Assembly: GCA_024516035.1 (NCBI GenBank)
Contig: CM044961.1
Coordinates: 15,048,756 to 15,112,755, forward strand
DNA from: Bactericera cockerelli
Lineage: Eukaryota; Arthropoda; Insecta; Hemiptera; Triozidae
Direction of reading: 5' to 3'
Length of the DNA: 64,000 nucleotides
Below the pieces are notes generated by a model that saw nothing but the letters and a program-made list of their open reading frames with translations, was not told the origin of the DNA and searched no databases. Each line of letters starts with the position of its first letter. The stretch's first letter is position 1. Below, piece after piece: positions 47,001 through 56,900 of this stretch. Both the position numbers and the translations under genes were made by a program.

Positions 47001-48613
47001 TGGAGTACCTCCGCTACTTCGTCTCCTACATCAGCCAGTTCCAGTTCCACAGGGCCCTGTGCACGGAGGCGGGCCAGTTTGACCCCCAGCACCCCGAGGC
47101 GTCGCCCCTGCATCAGTGCGACATCTATGGGAGCAAGAAGGCGGGAAATCTGTTCAAGTAAGTCGAGCTGGGGGTCAAACTGTCCCACCTGTGCACAGAG
47201 GCGGGGCAGTTTGACCCCCAGCATCCCGAGGCGTCGCCCCTGCATCAGTGCGACATCTACGGCAGCAAGAAGGCGGGAAATCTGTTCAAGTAAGTCGTCG
47301 AGGTGGAGAGGGGGTGGAACTCATGTGAATATTTCTGCCCGAACTCATGTGAATATTATGAAGTCACAGAAGCACAATTCGATTGATGTACACACTACAC
47401 AAACACATGGCTTGAACCAGTTGATTTGTAATAAAAATTAAAAAAGAGAAAATTCAGTTGATACGTACAATACACATATATGTTATTTTTTTAAATTGTA
47501 TCTAATGATAATATTTGAATTACCTTGTACCTTTGATTTATAAAATCTTTATATTTGTTATATATAAAAAAGGAATTCTCATTTTTTTATAAACCTTTTG
47601 AAAGATTGATTTTATTAGAAAAAATGTATCTACTATTAAATTACTACACATAATAATATTGTTTGCGTTTATATTATTATGCTAGTCAAGTAAATATGTA
47701 ATTACACGTTTACAATCTCATTTATTTACTTTTACAGAAAAATGCTGTCACTGGGAGCATCGAAACCCTGGCCTGTGGCTATGGAAGTCTTGACCGGGCA
47801 GAAGACGTTGGACGCGGGTGCTATCCTGCTCTACTTTGACCCCCTGTACAAGTGGCTGAAGCGAGAGAATGAGAGGTCCGGGACCTTTGTGGGCTGGGAG
47901 AAAGGAAGAAATGGTGAGTTTTGAAAGCTGTTCAAGCCAGCGTCGCGCGTCGATGGCGCGTTGATTGTTGAATGCACCGGTTCTCGTAGGATCACCGAAC
48001 GTCCAGCGAGGTGAAGACTTTGTGATGCTTGGCCCAACCCACGCTGGGTGAGGTTAATATGAGTAGCGGGTATGTGAGTTTTCTGCGAATGGAAGGTAAC
48101 AACCCCATTGTGATATCACCATGTTGTTGAAAGTGACGTTAAATCCATATTAAAAAAAGAAAGCTGTACGACATAATCTTTCAACAACCTAAGACAAGGC
48201 GCAGTAGAACTATGTAGATATTACTTTTTCTATTCAAAGTAAATGACCTTTAGGTACCTACAAAACAGTCCTGGTAATAACACTCAAACCATTTTCTACC
48301 ACCTAACCATTTAGAGTCTTATTATTATACTCAAATAATTCGAACCAACGGATCTCTACGCTACCTGGATTACCAGACTAGCGCTTAACCACTTGACTAC
48401 CAATCGATCTCAATCAATCAATTTCCCCACCTTCAGCACAAGACCCTCATTGTTTACCAAAAGTATCTACCAAAAGTAATACACCCTTTTGTTTTCTCCG
48501 ACCGATGATATCACTCAATGGGATCTCGGCCTTCCACTTAAAAAAATTAACTACTTTTTTCAGGAGTTTACCCATCTGATCAAGAACTGATTCAAGCCCT
48601 GAAGAAAACGTAG
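37919..48613 (+). CDS. Ance: Angiotensin-converting enzyme-like peptidyl-dipeptidase (Ance), 12 exons
   Basis: Peptidase family M2, a zinc metallopeptidase that removes C-terminal dipeptides. Insect forms are usually secreted, single-domain and act on small peptides. Exons: 37919-38013 (start uncertain), 39244-39405, 39997-40120, 40540-40683, 41089-41280, 42724-42821, 43402-43571, 44079-44272, 45604-45781, 46915-47157, 47738-47913, 48564-48613. All introns are GT-AG and every phase joins, giving about 608 residues to TAG at 48611-48613. HHEMGH and FHEAVGD supply the zinc ligands. [14 protein letters not shown] has the conserved K, H, R and Y residues. Cysteine pairs are present (LC..QC, VC..VC, LC..QC). 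No membrane anchor follows the domain, so it should be soluble. Only the leader exon is missing. Residue HA of the usual CHASAWDF is HG here. Confidence 0.95.
38422..38655 (-). repeat. Repeat M, internally deleted copy
   Basis: Minus orientation. Both ends are recognisable (ACTTCC near 38650; GGAAGTGTTGTGTCCATAAT near 38440); the middle is largely lost. Confidence 0.55.
38759..38968 (+). repeat. tRNA-derived SINE, family C (full copy)
   Basis: TGCACTTGTAGTTAAGTGGT, GGTTCGAATCCCACCCAGTG, a body with GGGTTAGGTGGTAG-like block, and an ATTATTATA tail. Confidence 0.85.
39244..39405 (+). CDS. Ance: Ance exon
   Basis: Fifty-four codons, phase 0 at both ends, ending [13 protein letters not shown] before GTGAGT. 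AALP is a conserved M2 turn. Confidence 0.88.
39997..40120 (+). CDS. Ance: Ance exon
   Basis: Begins [18 protein letters not shown] and ends QCNLDFDP. It carries the first disulfide pair expected in the family. Confidence 0.92.
40540..40683 (+). CDS. Ance: Ance exon
   Basis: Contains [20 protein letters not shown] and [16 protein letters not shown], the well-conserved SRD..EL..YW helix. Confidence 0.95.
41089..41280 (+). CDS. Ance: Ance exon
   Basis: Ends EPIPAHLLG, the conserved IPxHLLG(N)MWAQ block split by the intron. The donor GTGAGT is followed at once by a SINE of family F. Confidence 0.95.
41284..41624 (+). repeat. tRNA-derived SINE, family F, abutting an Ance donor
   Basis: The head fragment GCGGTTGTGACTACTGCCCG, a B box GAGTTCGATTCC and a ~250-bp body match the copy at 4861 (-). 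The first SINE-like bases lie within seven of the exon end. Confidence 0.85.
41674..42151 (+). repeat. SINE family E split by two nested MITEs
   Basis: The SINE head (GCAGACTCATGATCTGGAGG) is at 41674-41728 and its tail resumes at about 42070-42151. The outer insert has ends CGTTCCAGAAAGCACC and GGTTCCTGGAATG. The inner one (about 41761-41922) has AATTATGAAACAGGATTAG and CCTGTTTCATAATTCG. A further inverted pair (CTTTCAACCATCA with TGATGGTTGAAAG) belongs to the outer insert. Confidence 0.65.
42551..42700 (+). repeat. Dispersed repeat J
   Basis: GGGTGGCGTCATCGTGAACG, GAATGACTCAGCACTTCTA, and GACAAGGGCCCCCAGAACCA recur at 59814. Class unknown. It ends about 20 bp before an Ance acceptor. Confidence 0.65.
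42724..42821 (+). CDS. Ance: Ance exon
   Basis: Reads [20 protein letters not shown] and ends QELKDQ in phase 0. Confidence 0.95.
43402..43571 (+). CDS. Ance: Ance exon
   Basis: Contains [20 protein letters not shown] and VCHGSAWDF, with the substrate-binding histidine. Gly replaces the usual Ala after it. Confidence 0.95.
43575..43670 (+). repeat. SINE family E fragment next to an Ance donor
   Basis: CCTGAAGGTCAGTGGTTCGA and the family tail TTGTGATTAACACAAA, starting within a few bases of the 43571 exon end. Confidence 0.55.
43733..43965 (+). repeat. 5S-derived SINE
   Basis: GGCATGTTGAATACAACAGT, GACTTGGATGGGTGACCATT and the family body and tail. The head is shortened relative to 35048. 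Confidence 0.8.
44079..44272 (+). CDS. Ance: Ance catalytic zinc exon
   Basis: Carries HHEMGH (two zinc ligands and the catalytic Glu) and [10 protein letters not shown] (third ligand). YRIKVC joins across the upstream intron. Confidence 0.97.
44306..44440 (-). repeat. SINE family F, 3' fragment
   Basis: Matches the tail of family F (GGACGCCCAGATCCAATGTC on +). It starts about 33 bp after an Ance donor. Confidence 0.7.
44806..44956 (+). repeat. SINE family B, 5'-truncated
   Basis: Begins at the B-box region (TTTGAAACCCAGCCG) and keeps the full body and tail. Confidence 0.7.
44957..45171 (+). repeat. tRNA-derived SINE, family C
   Basis: GTTGTCAAGTGGTTAACGCG, GGTTTGAATCCAACCCAGTA and the family body; directly after the SINE-B fragment. 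Confidence 0.85.
45604..45781 (+). CDS. Ance: Ance exon
   Basis: Contains [20 protein letters not shown] and ends WWKL(R), typical of the C-terminal half of the M2 domain. Confidence 0.95.
46397..46526 (-). repeat. tRNA-derived SINE, family E
   Basis: Minus strand: CTCAGTAGCTTGATCGATAA, GGAGGTCGGTGGTTCGAGTC and the full tail. Confidence 0.82.
46790..46888 (+). repeat. LINE 3'-tail fragment
   Basis: T-rich stretch, TCCTATTAATAAAGTGTAAA and TAAA repeats, similar to the end of the element at 61658. Confidence 0.45.
46915..47157 (+). CDS. Ance: Ance exon
   Basis: Contains [20 protein letters not shown] and [18 protein letters not shown]. It holds the conserved substrate-binding and chloride-sensing residues. 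Its last ~105 bp recur downstream. Confidence 0.95.
47192..47296 (+). pseudogene. Partial duplicate of the preceding Ance exon
   Basis: From CTGTGCACAGAGG to TTCAAGTAAGTCG this repeats the 3' end and donor of the exon ending at 47157. It has five changes in roughly 105 bp, all at third codon positions and silent. It lacks a recognisable in-phase acceptor. GCTGGGGGTCAAACTG just upstream is the complement of CAGTTTGACCCCCAGC inside it. Confidence 0.85.
47738..47913 (+). CDS. Ance: Ance exon
   Basis: [20 protein letters not shown] and [18 protein letters not shown] match the conserved end of the M2 domain. Confidence 0.95.
47936..48155 (+). repeat. 5S-derived SINE, 22 bp after an Ance donor
   Basis: GTCGATGGCGCGTTGATTG, ATGCACCGGTTCTCGTAGGA, GTCCAGCGAGGTGAAGAC and the family tail. 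Confidence 0.8.
48281..48402 (-). repeat. SINE family C, head and part of body
   Basis: Minus strand: GGTAGTCAAGTGGTTAAGCG, GGTTCGAATTATTTG; the body is shortened. Confidence 0.7.
48564..48613 (+). CDS. Ance: Ance terminal exon
   Basis: Sixteen codons ([15 protein letters not shown] after the split Gly) and TAG at 48611-48613. No anchor segment follows. Confidence 0.85.
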
Positions 48614-48749
48614 ATTGCTGTCTCAATGGAAGAAAACAACGGATAAGCAGTTTCTCCTCTGTCTTCACAAGTTCCACCCGATAGAATTAAAACTGCCTTC
48701 CTATTAATTTTTTGTGGCAGGTACCTATGAAGTGAATGTTCAGTGTTCA

Positions 48750-48973
48750 GTCCCCGGTAGCTCAGTTGTCTGGTCAAGGCGTCGCGTTGGCTTGGTAATC
48801 CAGAGATCGCGGGTTCAAAATTCAGCCGGGACATGACAAGTTATCCTCCCATTTGGGTTTTTGACCACATAATAATAAGTCTTGCGCGTACTGCTTTAAT
48901 ATTATTATTATAAGTCTTGAGTTTGGGACTTATTAGTCGTAATCGAGCAGTATAAATAAGGCGGTATTACTAT
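48750..48973 (+). repeat. tRNA-derived SINE, family B
   Basis: TCCCCGGTAGCTCAGTTGTC, GGGTTCAAAATTCAGCCGGG and the family body. Confidence 0.8.
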
Positions 48974-49310
48974 AGATTTATCATTAGGGCAAAGGACTCG
49001 TAACCTGGAGGTCGGTACTTCGAGTCTTGAGTACCTATTTTGAAATTTGCTAAGGGTTATGATGATCCTGTGTAATCGCCTTGTTTTGGGAACCGATGCT
49101 GAAAATTCAAATCTTCGCGGTATATTGATAGTGTGAACAAGGCTTTGTACACCCTCGCAGTTATCAAAAAACATTATCCACCCGATTTTTCCCAAGTAAT
49201 CAATATTTAATGTGATAAAGGTAATTTAATATCTTATTTTACTATTATTTTTTGAAATGAATGCTTTCCAAGAGGAAATATTTGAGAAAATAATATAACA
49301 CCATTGGTAG

Positions 49311-49603
49311 TAGTCACCGTGGCAAAGTGAGTTAGCGCGCTAGGCATTGCACACACGGTGACCTGGGTTCGATCCCCAGCGGGGCAGGAATTTTTCTGCT
49401 CTGTACTTGGATGTTCGGGGTCCACTCATATCTCGTGAGGAAAAATGAGTAGTTACTTGTATGAGTAACGACCAGTGGCGGCATTATCAGAGTAAAAAGA
49501 AATTAATGTAATAGAATAATTCGAAATGTGAAGGAGGCTCTTAGTAATGCTGCGCTACCCACAAAAATTGTGAAGAGGCCTTGTGCTTCACCACAAAAAA
49601 AAA
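49311..49603 (+). repeat. tRNA-derived SINE, family D (best copy)
   Basis: GTCACCGTGGCAAAGTGAGT, GGGTTCGATCCCCAGCGGGG, CGTGAGGAAAAATGAGTAGT, then GGCCTTGTGCTTCACCAC and an A-run. Confidence 0.9.
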
Positions 49604-50806
49604 TAATAATAAAAAAAAATAATAAAAAATAATATAACACCATTGGTTAATTTTTGGAAATAAGCGAAAATAATTTGTATTGGTACACCTTATTGATAAA
49701 GATACGAGGAGGTAACAATGGAGCGGTATTTATTGACGTACTGAATATTGAAGCCTCCAGAATATTGTGCGTGTTAAACGATAAAAAGCGTTTTTTGAAA
49801 AAATTAAATTTATTAGTATATTTTTCTCCTCTTGAAATGTGATTGAATTTTTTGTACTTATATATATATATGATGTAAACTAGTAGGTACTATGAATTGA
49901 CCAAAATAAAACGTATTTTTTTACGCCATCACCCTTTCGGGCATGGTCTGAGATATTTTTTTTTGTTCGTTTATTTTTGTTCATTTATCCATTGCGTAAT
50001 GTACTTTTCTCGAAGCGTGCGCTTTATTAAATTTAGACTAGGAAGTAGGAAATTTCAGAAAAATAGGTAAATAACTATCCAAGAAACTACAATAATTATG
50101 TATTTTGCATGCTTCATTGGATTATTTCATAGAAAAGCTATATACCTGAACAGATTAGGCTCATGAAGTGAGATTAGTAGTATTAGTACATATAATTACT
50201 CGTACCTATATACCTACTTTAATTATAATATGAAGTTTGGAGTTTAAATTTGTCATCTAAACTAATGTTTAGATATATCTATATTTATTTTTATTTCTGA
50301 AATTGTATTTTGTATTATAAAAAAAAAAAATAAAGAGTATTGAAAAAAAAAAAATCTAAGCTTAGATCCAAAAATGGATCGGCAAGTTAGTCCTCCAATC
50401 CCCCTTTCTCATGTCACTCCCGTTTAAAGCGCACTGGCCTTGCTTCACTATACACAGTTTCTCCTGATAATGTTACCTCCAGGAAATTGATAAAAGTAAA
50501 CAAATTTTTATCACCATTTGAAATTTTATGGAAATTTTTATTTGAAAATTTCGAAAAAGATTTTGCCTGAGTTACGAGGATAGAACCTCTTTTAACCTTT
50601 TAAATTCGGTACCTAATTTAATTTAAAAAATTCTCTTGCTAATGTTTGAAGTTAAAATTAATATGTACTTGTCCGTAAAGGCTGAAGTAGTGATCAATCA
50701 AGTGTCCAGCAGCTTACTTGTTACTCTCACTAAATGATGTCATACTTCGATTTAAATTTAAATTAATACCTAGTTAGTTAAGTGAAGTGTTCAAAGCTTT
50801 AGGAAC

Positions 50807-50906
50807 ATGGTGTTTGAATCCCTTGTTGCCGATTTATTGAATCGGTACATTGGGGAATATGTGCAGAATTTGGACAAGAACCAACTGAAGATTGGTATTT
50901 GGGGAG
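50807..50906 (+). CDS. Vps13: VPS13 exon 1 (start codon)
   Basis: ATG at 50807-50809, 33 codons plus one base, donor GTAAGT. The conserved MVFES start fixes the initiation site. Confidence 0.95.
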
Positions 50907-53900
50907 GTAAGTTTCTGCTTGGAGTGACGAATTTTGAAGCATGATATTTGTGGGTCAAGGATACTGTAGTAAGTTCTCCTGATGCTACACTACTTTGTCA
51001 TCTTTATTCCATTCCTACCATGACCTGTGTCCTCCTATTCTGTTATTTAATAGTTACAAATAAACTTAATCTTCAATAATTCAATGAAACAACTGGAAAA
51101 ATAATGTTGGTTTTAATCATTGGGCTGGAACAGTTAATTCATTGCAGTTTTAGAACTGAATGACATAGGTTGGGTAAGGTTAATGTGAGTAGCAGATCTT
51201 TTTGCCCAGCAAATAGTGGCTAAAACCACCACTGGTAATAATCAGACCAATTTCAAAAAAAAAATAAAACTCTAACATGTGCATATATTATTACTAGCCG
51301 TTTGCCCGTGCTTTGCAACGGGACTAAATTTCAAATTTACTAAGGCATGGCCGTACTGCTGGACAGCAATGCCTTTTTGAACTTTTTATAATTTTTCTGG
51401 ACAAAGCGATAATGGTTTTGGGGGGGTCAATTCTGAGACATTTTTTGCTATCTCTTACCGTTTTGGCTAAACAACTCCGGACAAACAAACAAACAAACAT
51501 AGGTAGGTAGGTAGGTAGGTAGGTAGGTAGGTAGTCCTTTTTTCTGTTTTATATATAGAGATGTACGGTATGTACCTTCATGTTGCAGTTAGGTACAGTT
51601 AGATATTTTTTTAGTAGCTGTTTTAGGTTTCTAAGATTTTAAAATATTTTGATATGTTATGTCTGTTCAGTACAAACGTAATATGTAGTAGGTACTAGTA
51701 TGACTGAAGCCTTACTTTCAACCAGTGATATGTGATACAAGCAACAGGAAAATACTGGGTGTATACCTAACCTGTGTCTGCTTTTTATGTTAAAACTTTC
51801 CCAATACACTCTGTGAAACCACATGCATAATAATCAAAAATAAAAACTTTAATATCAACATGACTGAGTAAGTAGATATATTACCTATTGAACCTAATAA
51901 TGTGGAAGAAGAACAGTCAAGAGTAAATTTGAAATACCTAGGTACCTACCCGTACACTTTCCTCTATTAACATTGATTTTATTATTTATTTATTTTTAAT
52001 TGTTGATGCATAATGATTAAAAAAAAATCAATGTCAATCGTAAAAGTGTAGGTGTACCTAGGTATTTCAAATTTACACTTGACTGTCCTTCTTCAATGTT
52101 ATTAGGTACAAGAATATGTACCTACTTACTCAGTCATGTTGATATTAAAGTTTTTAATTTTTTACCTGATCATGAAAATGTGATTATTCATTGTTTTACT
52201 GTTTTTTTATCTCATTTTTTTGTTTTTTGTTTTGTTTTTTTTTTTTTTTTTTTTTTAAATACCTACCTACATTTAATTTTATCTTTAAAATCTGAAAAAG
52301 TGTTTGATAATATCAATAATCTTATCTACATTAATAAATTACCTCTATCTGTTACATTTAAAAGATAGGTAGTCAGTTAATTTTACTTTTAATTTTTTTT
52401 TTTAATTCTCTAAGTTATGTCTCACTTCTATTGAAATATAACGAAAGAAGCTCCTTTGTCCCAGATCAATAATATTTTACTTCATAGATACAGTAATATG
52501 TACTTACATTAGTTAGTAGTGGCAATGAAAAATAGTATTTTTCACTATGTAGATATGAGCTGTCAAGACATCAAGTCCAGCTAGCTCATTATGTGATGAA
52601 ATTATGATCAAGATTGTTTTATTACATGAAAATCAAGATGCATCAACTAGGGTGTGTCCATGTTATGGTGTATATTGTTTTAATTCCTAGCATTATATAA
52701 CCTTGTTACTAGTCCATGATGAGCACACCAAGTATAGCCATTCCATTGAATGAACTGGAGTTACTATAATATTTCTGTTATGATATGTACCTATAGATTT
52801 GAGATCTACAACTAAAAGGTCACATATATAATATTTCTGGTGTAAGTATCTTAGGGATCAAATTTAGTTCATCAGCAGTATCTATGGTTACCACTTCAAT
52901 AGTAGAGTGCTGTATAGCTTGATGAGAAATCAGGGTTTCATACCCCAGAGAGTCATCAATAAAATAAGTCTCAAGAGTTGGTAATAATTTTGAGGCTAAG
53001 GACCAAATTTAAAAATAGAATTAACTTTGAAATTTAAGCAAGTCTCTCCCTCAAGTTGAGCTATAGTGTGCTGTGGGTGGTTGAAACTCTGACTTGATGG
53101 AGGTTCTAGTTTATCTTTAAGTTTTAGAATTTGGCCTTAAAGTGTCATTTATTTGTTTTCACATGGTTTAGTCTCAATATTGGTCCATGAAGCACCTGTT
53201 TTTTTTGTTTTTGATTTCTTTATGGCTTGCTTAAAAACTGTTCATGTATGATTCCAAAAACCACCCAGATTTCACAGCAGTTTGCAATAATTAAAGTAAG
53301 TGGTTACTTGAAAAAATATCCAATAGGTATACCTACCTATAACCTACCTATCTATAACATAGCTTAATCTATCTTTGCAATGCAGGTTCAATTTTTCAGT
53401 CATGAGTCATTTATTATCTCAAGGTACAAGGTCATAGACTATAGTTAGGTACTAACCACAGCATTGTACAGTATGGATTGTCTTATTTAAGCCCATAGTG
53501 ATAAACACAGGTAAAAGTAAGTACCTACCTATTTTCACTTGTACATAAGATGTGTTACATCAGGTAATGTAATAGCTGTATAGATCTACTAATCATAAGA
53601 CAGCTCAAAATTTATTACATGATTTGCACTTTTGTTTTTAAATTATTTTAAATGCTTTGTTTTGACATTATTCACTCACTACTATTACTTCCGAGAAATT
53701 TCTAATATTAGAAATCGGAAGTATTGTGTTCGTTTTTGTAAAAAAAAATATTTTTTTGCTCCGATTTCAATTTTTTTCATATTTCTGGACGTTTCATAAC
53801 CTACTGAGTAAATTTGGTTTTGTGTCCGTCTGTCGGTCTGTCGGTCTGTCGATCCGTCGATCCGTCGGTCTGTTAAAACGATTCCTTGTAACGCGCAAAT

Positions 53901-56900
53901 CTCGGAAACTACTAGACCGATTTTGTTGAAATTTTGCGCACATCTAGGAGACATTCTGTAGATGGTCCCATTTTAAATTCATCGAATTCATACTAGCGGT
54001 TCTGGGTGAAAGAGACCATGCGCCTGACCACTAACTTTTTACTTAAACGCTTATATCTCGTGAACGTTACACCCGATTTTGATGAAATTTTGTAAGAACA
54101 TGCAAATTACTGTTTTACTTAAGTTATTTATATTTATTTCTAAATTAATTATAATTTGACTTTGATATTTAAGAAAATCCAAAATTTTGGACAAAAAAGT
54201 AAAAAAATAAGGACCACGACTTGCCGATACAGAATTTTTTGTAGAATCTAGAATGTAGAAAAAACGGTTTTCTATCATATAAAACAAATTTGAAGAAAAT
54301 CGGTTCATCCGTTTTGGAGATACAAGTAATTTAGTATAAAAACTCAAAATTCGCACGTGTAAACAATGTGAAACAATCACGAGGAAGTATTGTGTCCATA
54401 ATTGGCAGTGTTTTTTTTACTTTCCTTATCCTATAGAAAGGAATGTATTTTAGGTAGTAGCCAGGTCTGTGGTACCTGCATATGGAGGTAGTTGATGTAT
54501 CTCTGGGAGTTCCTTATCAATATTTTCCTATGCAAGTAGAACCTCTCTAGCTCGATGGATAAAACGGCGGAGGCTGGTGGTTCGAGTCCTAAGTTAAGCA
54601 AAAATTTAGAAAAAATTTAGTATACGTAGTTTTGATATATCACAATTATGATTTGTGTTAAATATGACAACTAGACGAGTAAAATTTTATGTAAGACAGA
54701 ATATTTATTAAAATGTAGACAAAAAAAAACTCTTCTGAGTTTTAGAAATACAAGTATCAATAAATAACATTACTACTTGAGAATATTGTGGCAGCAATAA
54801 AACTGCAGACAGAATACTACACATACTCATGTAGCAAATCTGCGTGGGAAGTTTGGCTTCTTAAATTGACAAGTAGCACGGATTGGCCAAGTGCCAGAAC
54901 TGCCTAATTGAAGATTTTTTTTCATATCAATTGTCAATGGTTATTATACCCATTATTATGAACTAATTAAAACCAACATTTTCTCAAATTTTAAATTTCA
55001 TAATGAAAATGGCATGACAAAGCAACGTTCAGCGAGGCTAAAACATGAATGGTTGATTGGTCAAATTCAAACCCTTGTGATGCTGTCTATTCCCGATCCC
55101 ACTCAGGCTAGGTGAGGTTAATTTGAGCAGTGTGAGTTTCCAGCGAATGGAGGGTAAACTTTAGGTAGTTGAAAGCACACTTCCCTCTTAAACACTCGTT
55201 GAAATCTTTGAACCTCGGTTACTTGAGGATAAATTATTTCATTTTTTTAAGTTATCATAGGTATTTGTGTTAATCACTTTCGTGATATCACAACTACACA
55301 AACTCGCTTTACTAAATCTACGCTGAAACCGGGACGTGAACCACCGACCTCCAGGTTACAAGTCCGCCGCCTTATTGATCAAGCTACTGAGGTCGGTACA
55401 TAGTTTCCACCAATCATAATAATAATAATACTCTTTGGTGGAAGGTAACCACCAGAGCGAGGTTAATGCTCAAAGCATTTTCTACCACCTAACCCTAAAT
55501 CAAAACACACTGTAGCCCAACTTGATTGACCGCCTGGCTTTATCTTAAAGTTAATCCTGTTTTATAATTTTGTCATTAAAAGTGAGGTGAAGAGAAGCAA
55601 AATAATAATGAGAGAAGAAAACAATATATGAACAGGAATAATAGGGGAAGCTGGGGTAAGGAAAATAAAGGAAGGTACAAACTTAGAGGGGGATTTAAAG
55701 TAGAGGAGGATTCGATAGAGAAGGGTTGAACGCCCTAACCAGAAACAAGTGAGAAGAAGCCTTCATCAAATCTGTGTATTAATCTGTGTAGTATTAACAG
55801 ACAATTTTTGTATTAATTACTTTTTACTTCTTGTGAAATTACTTTTTAACATTAATTTGTTTAAATATTTGTATTTATTGACATTTTCATTGTTGACATT
55901 GTAAATAAGGCTATTCCCGTAAATATACTCCCGTACACCGGGTTTTTATTATATAAAAAACATCAACGCCGACCCCAAGTATATGTAGGTTTGGGAAAAG
56001 GTAGAGTGAAAGAAGCAGAAGACAAATGAAACCCAATATTTATACAACACTTATTTTCACAACCGTCTACTTCTGGGATGAGCTAGGTCAAGCTGAGGAT
56101 TTCTCTGACTCCTAACTCGTCGCTAGACATCTCCTGCTGTTCAACACCAGTTTGGTACACCTCAGTCTGTGACTTCGTCTCAAGTGGGAGCTAATAATAA
56201 AGTCTGATGCAGTGCTCAAGCTATGCTGATAGCACCTTATGAATGAGGTCATACAACTTCGTCTACTGATCAGAAGGTCACGTGTTCGTTGATAAACAAC
56301 ACTCATGATGACCACTAGTTTGCTATTTATTTTAATATACCTACTATTTTTTCACAAATTATCAATATCACTATTTTATCATAAACTCGGTCCAAGTAAT
56401 TAATTTCGTCTTCCTAAAGGCGTTTGCGGGACTTACAAAATTTAATCTTGAGTAAGTCTTTCTGTTCTGAGCTAGACTACATTCAGGGTGGTATGAAAAC
56501 TAGCTGTTCCAAAAATTTCTTCTAAGATATTCCAAACAATAACTATAATACTTGAGCACAAACCACTTCCCTACACTGGCAATTGGTATAATCCAGGTCT
56601 CATAAGGGATTTGATTGTTCAGATCCACCCAGTATGTGGCTTTTCCTATTTTGAACATTTGACCACATGGAAATGGCACTCAAAAGAAGTTCTATCGTAA
56701 AGTACCTATTTTACTTTTGAGCGCGCGATTAGCTCAGTGGTTAAGCACTCGCTTGCCATACGGAAGGTCCCGGGTTCCATCCCCCGTGCCGAAAAAAAAA
56801 TTTATTCTTAATTTGGTTACAATTATTTGCTACGACACAGATCACAAGCGTCTGCAGTAGCTCCTGTTTCAGGGCTACAAAATAAAAAAGGCTTTGAAAC

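Larger units (their letters stand above)
48614..50806. other. Ance-VPS13 intergenic region
   Basis: Contains SINE B at 48750-48973, a SINE E fragment at about 48975-49060 and SINE D at 49311-49603. The rest is AT-rich with an A-rich retroelement-like tail near 50320-50353. No clear core promoter for VPS13 was seen. Confidence 0.5.

Noticed and set aside
47192..47296. Duplicate block as a normal alternative Ance exon
   Set aside because: CACAG before AGGCGGGG would splice in the wrong phase, and there is no pyrimidine tract. Transcript data would be needed.
56112..56315. Minus-strand 67-codon frame
   Set aside because: No family resemblance, no splice context; left unannotated.
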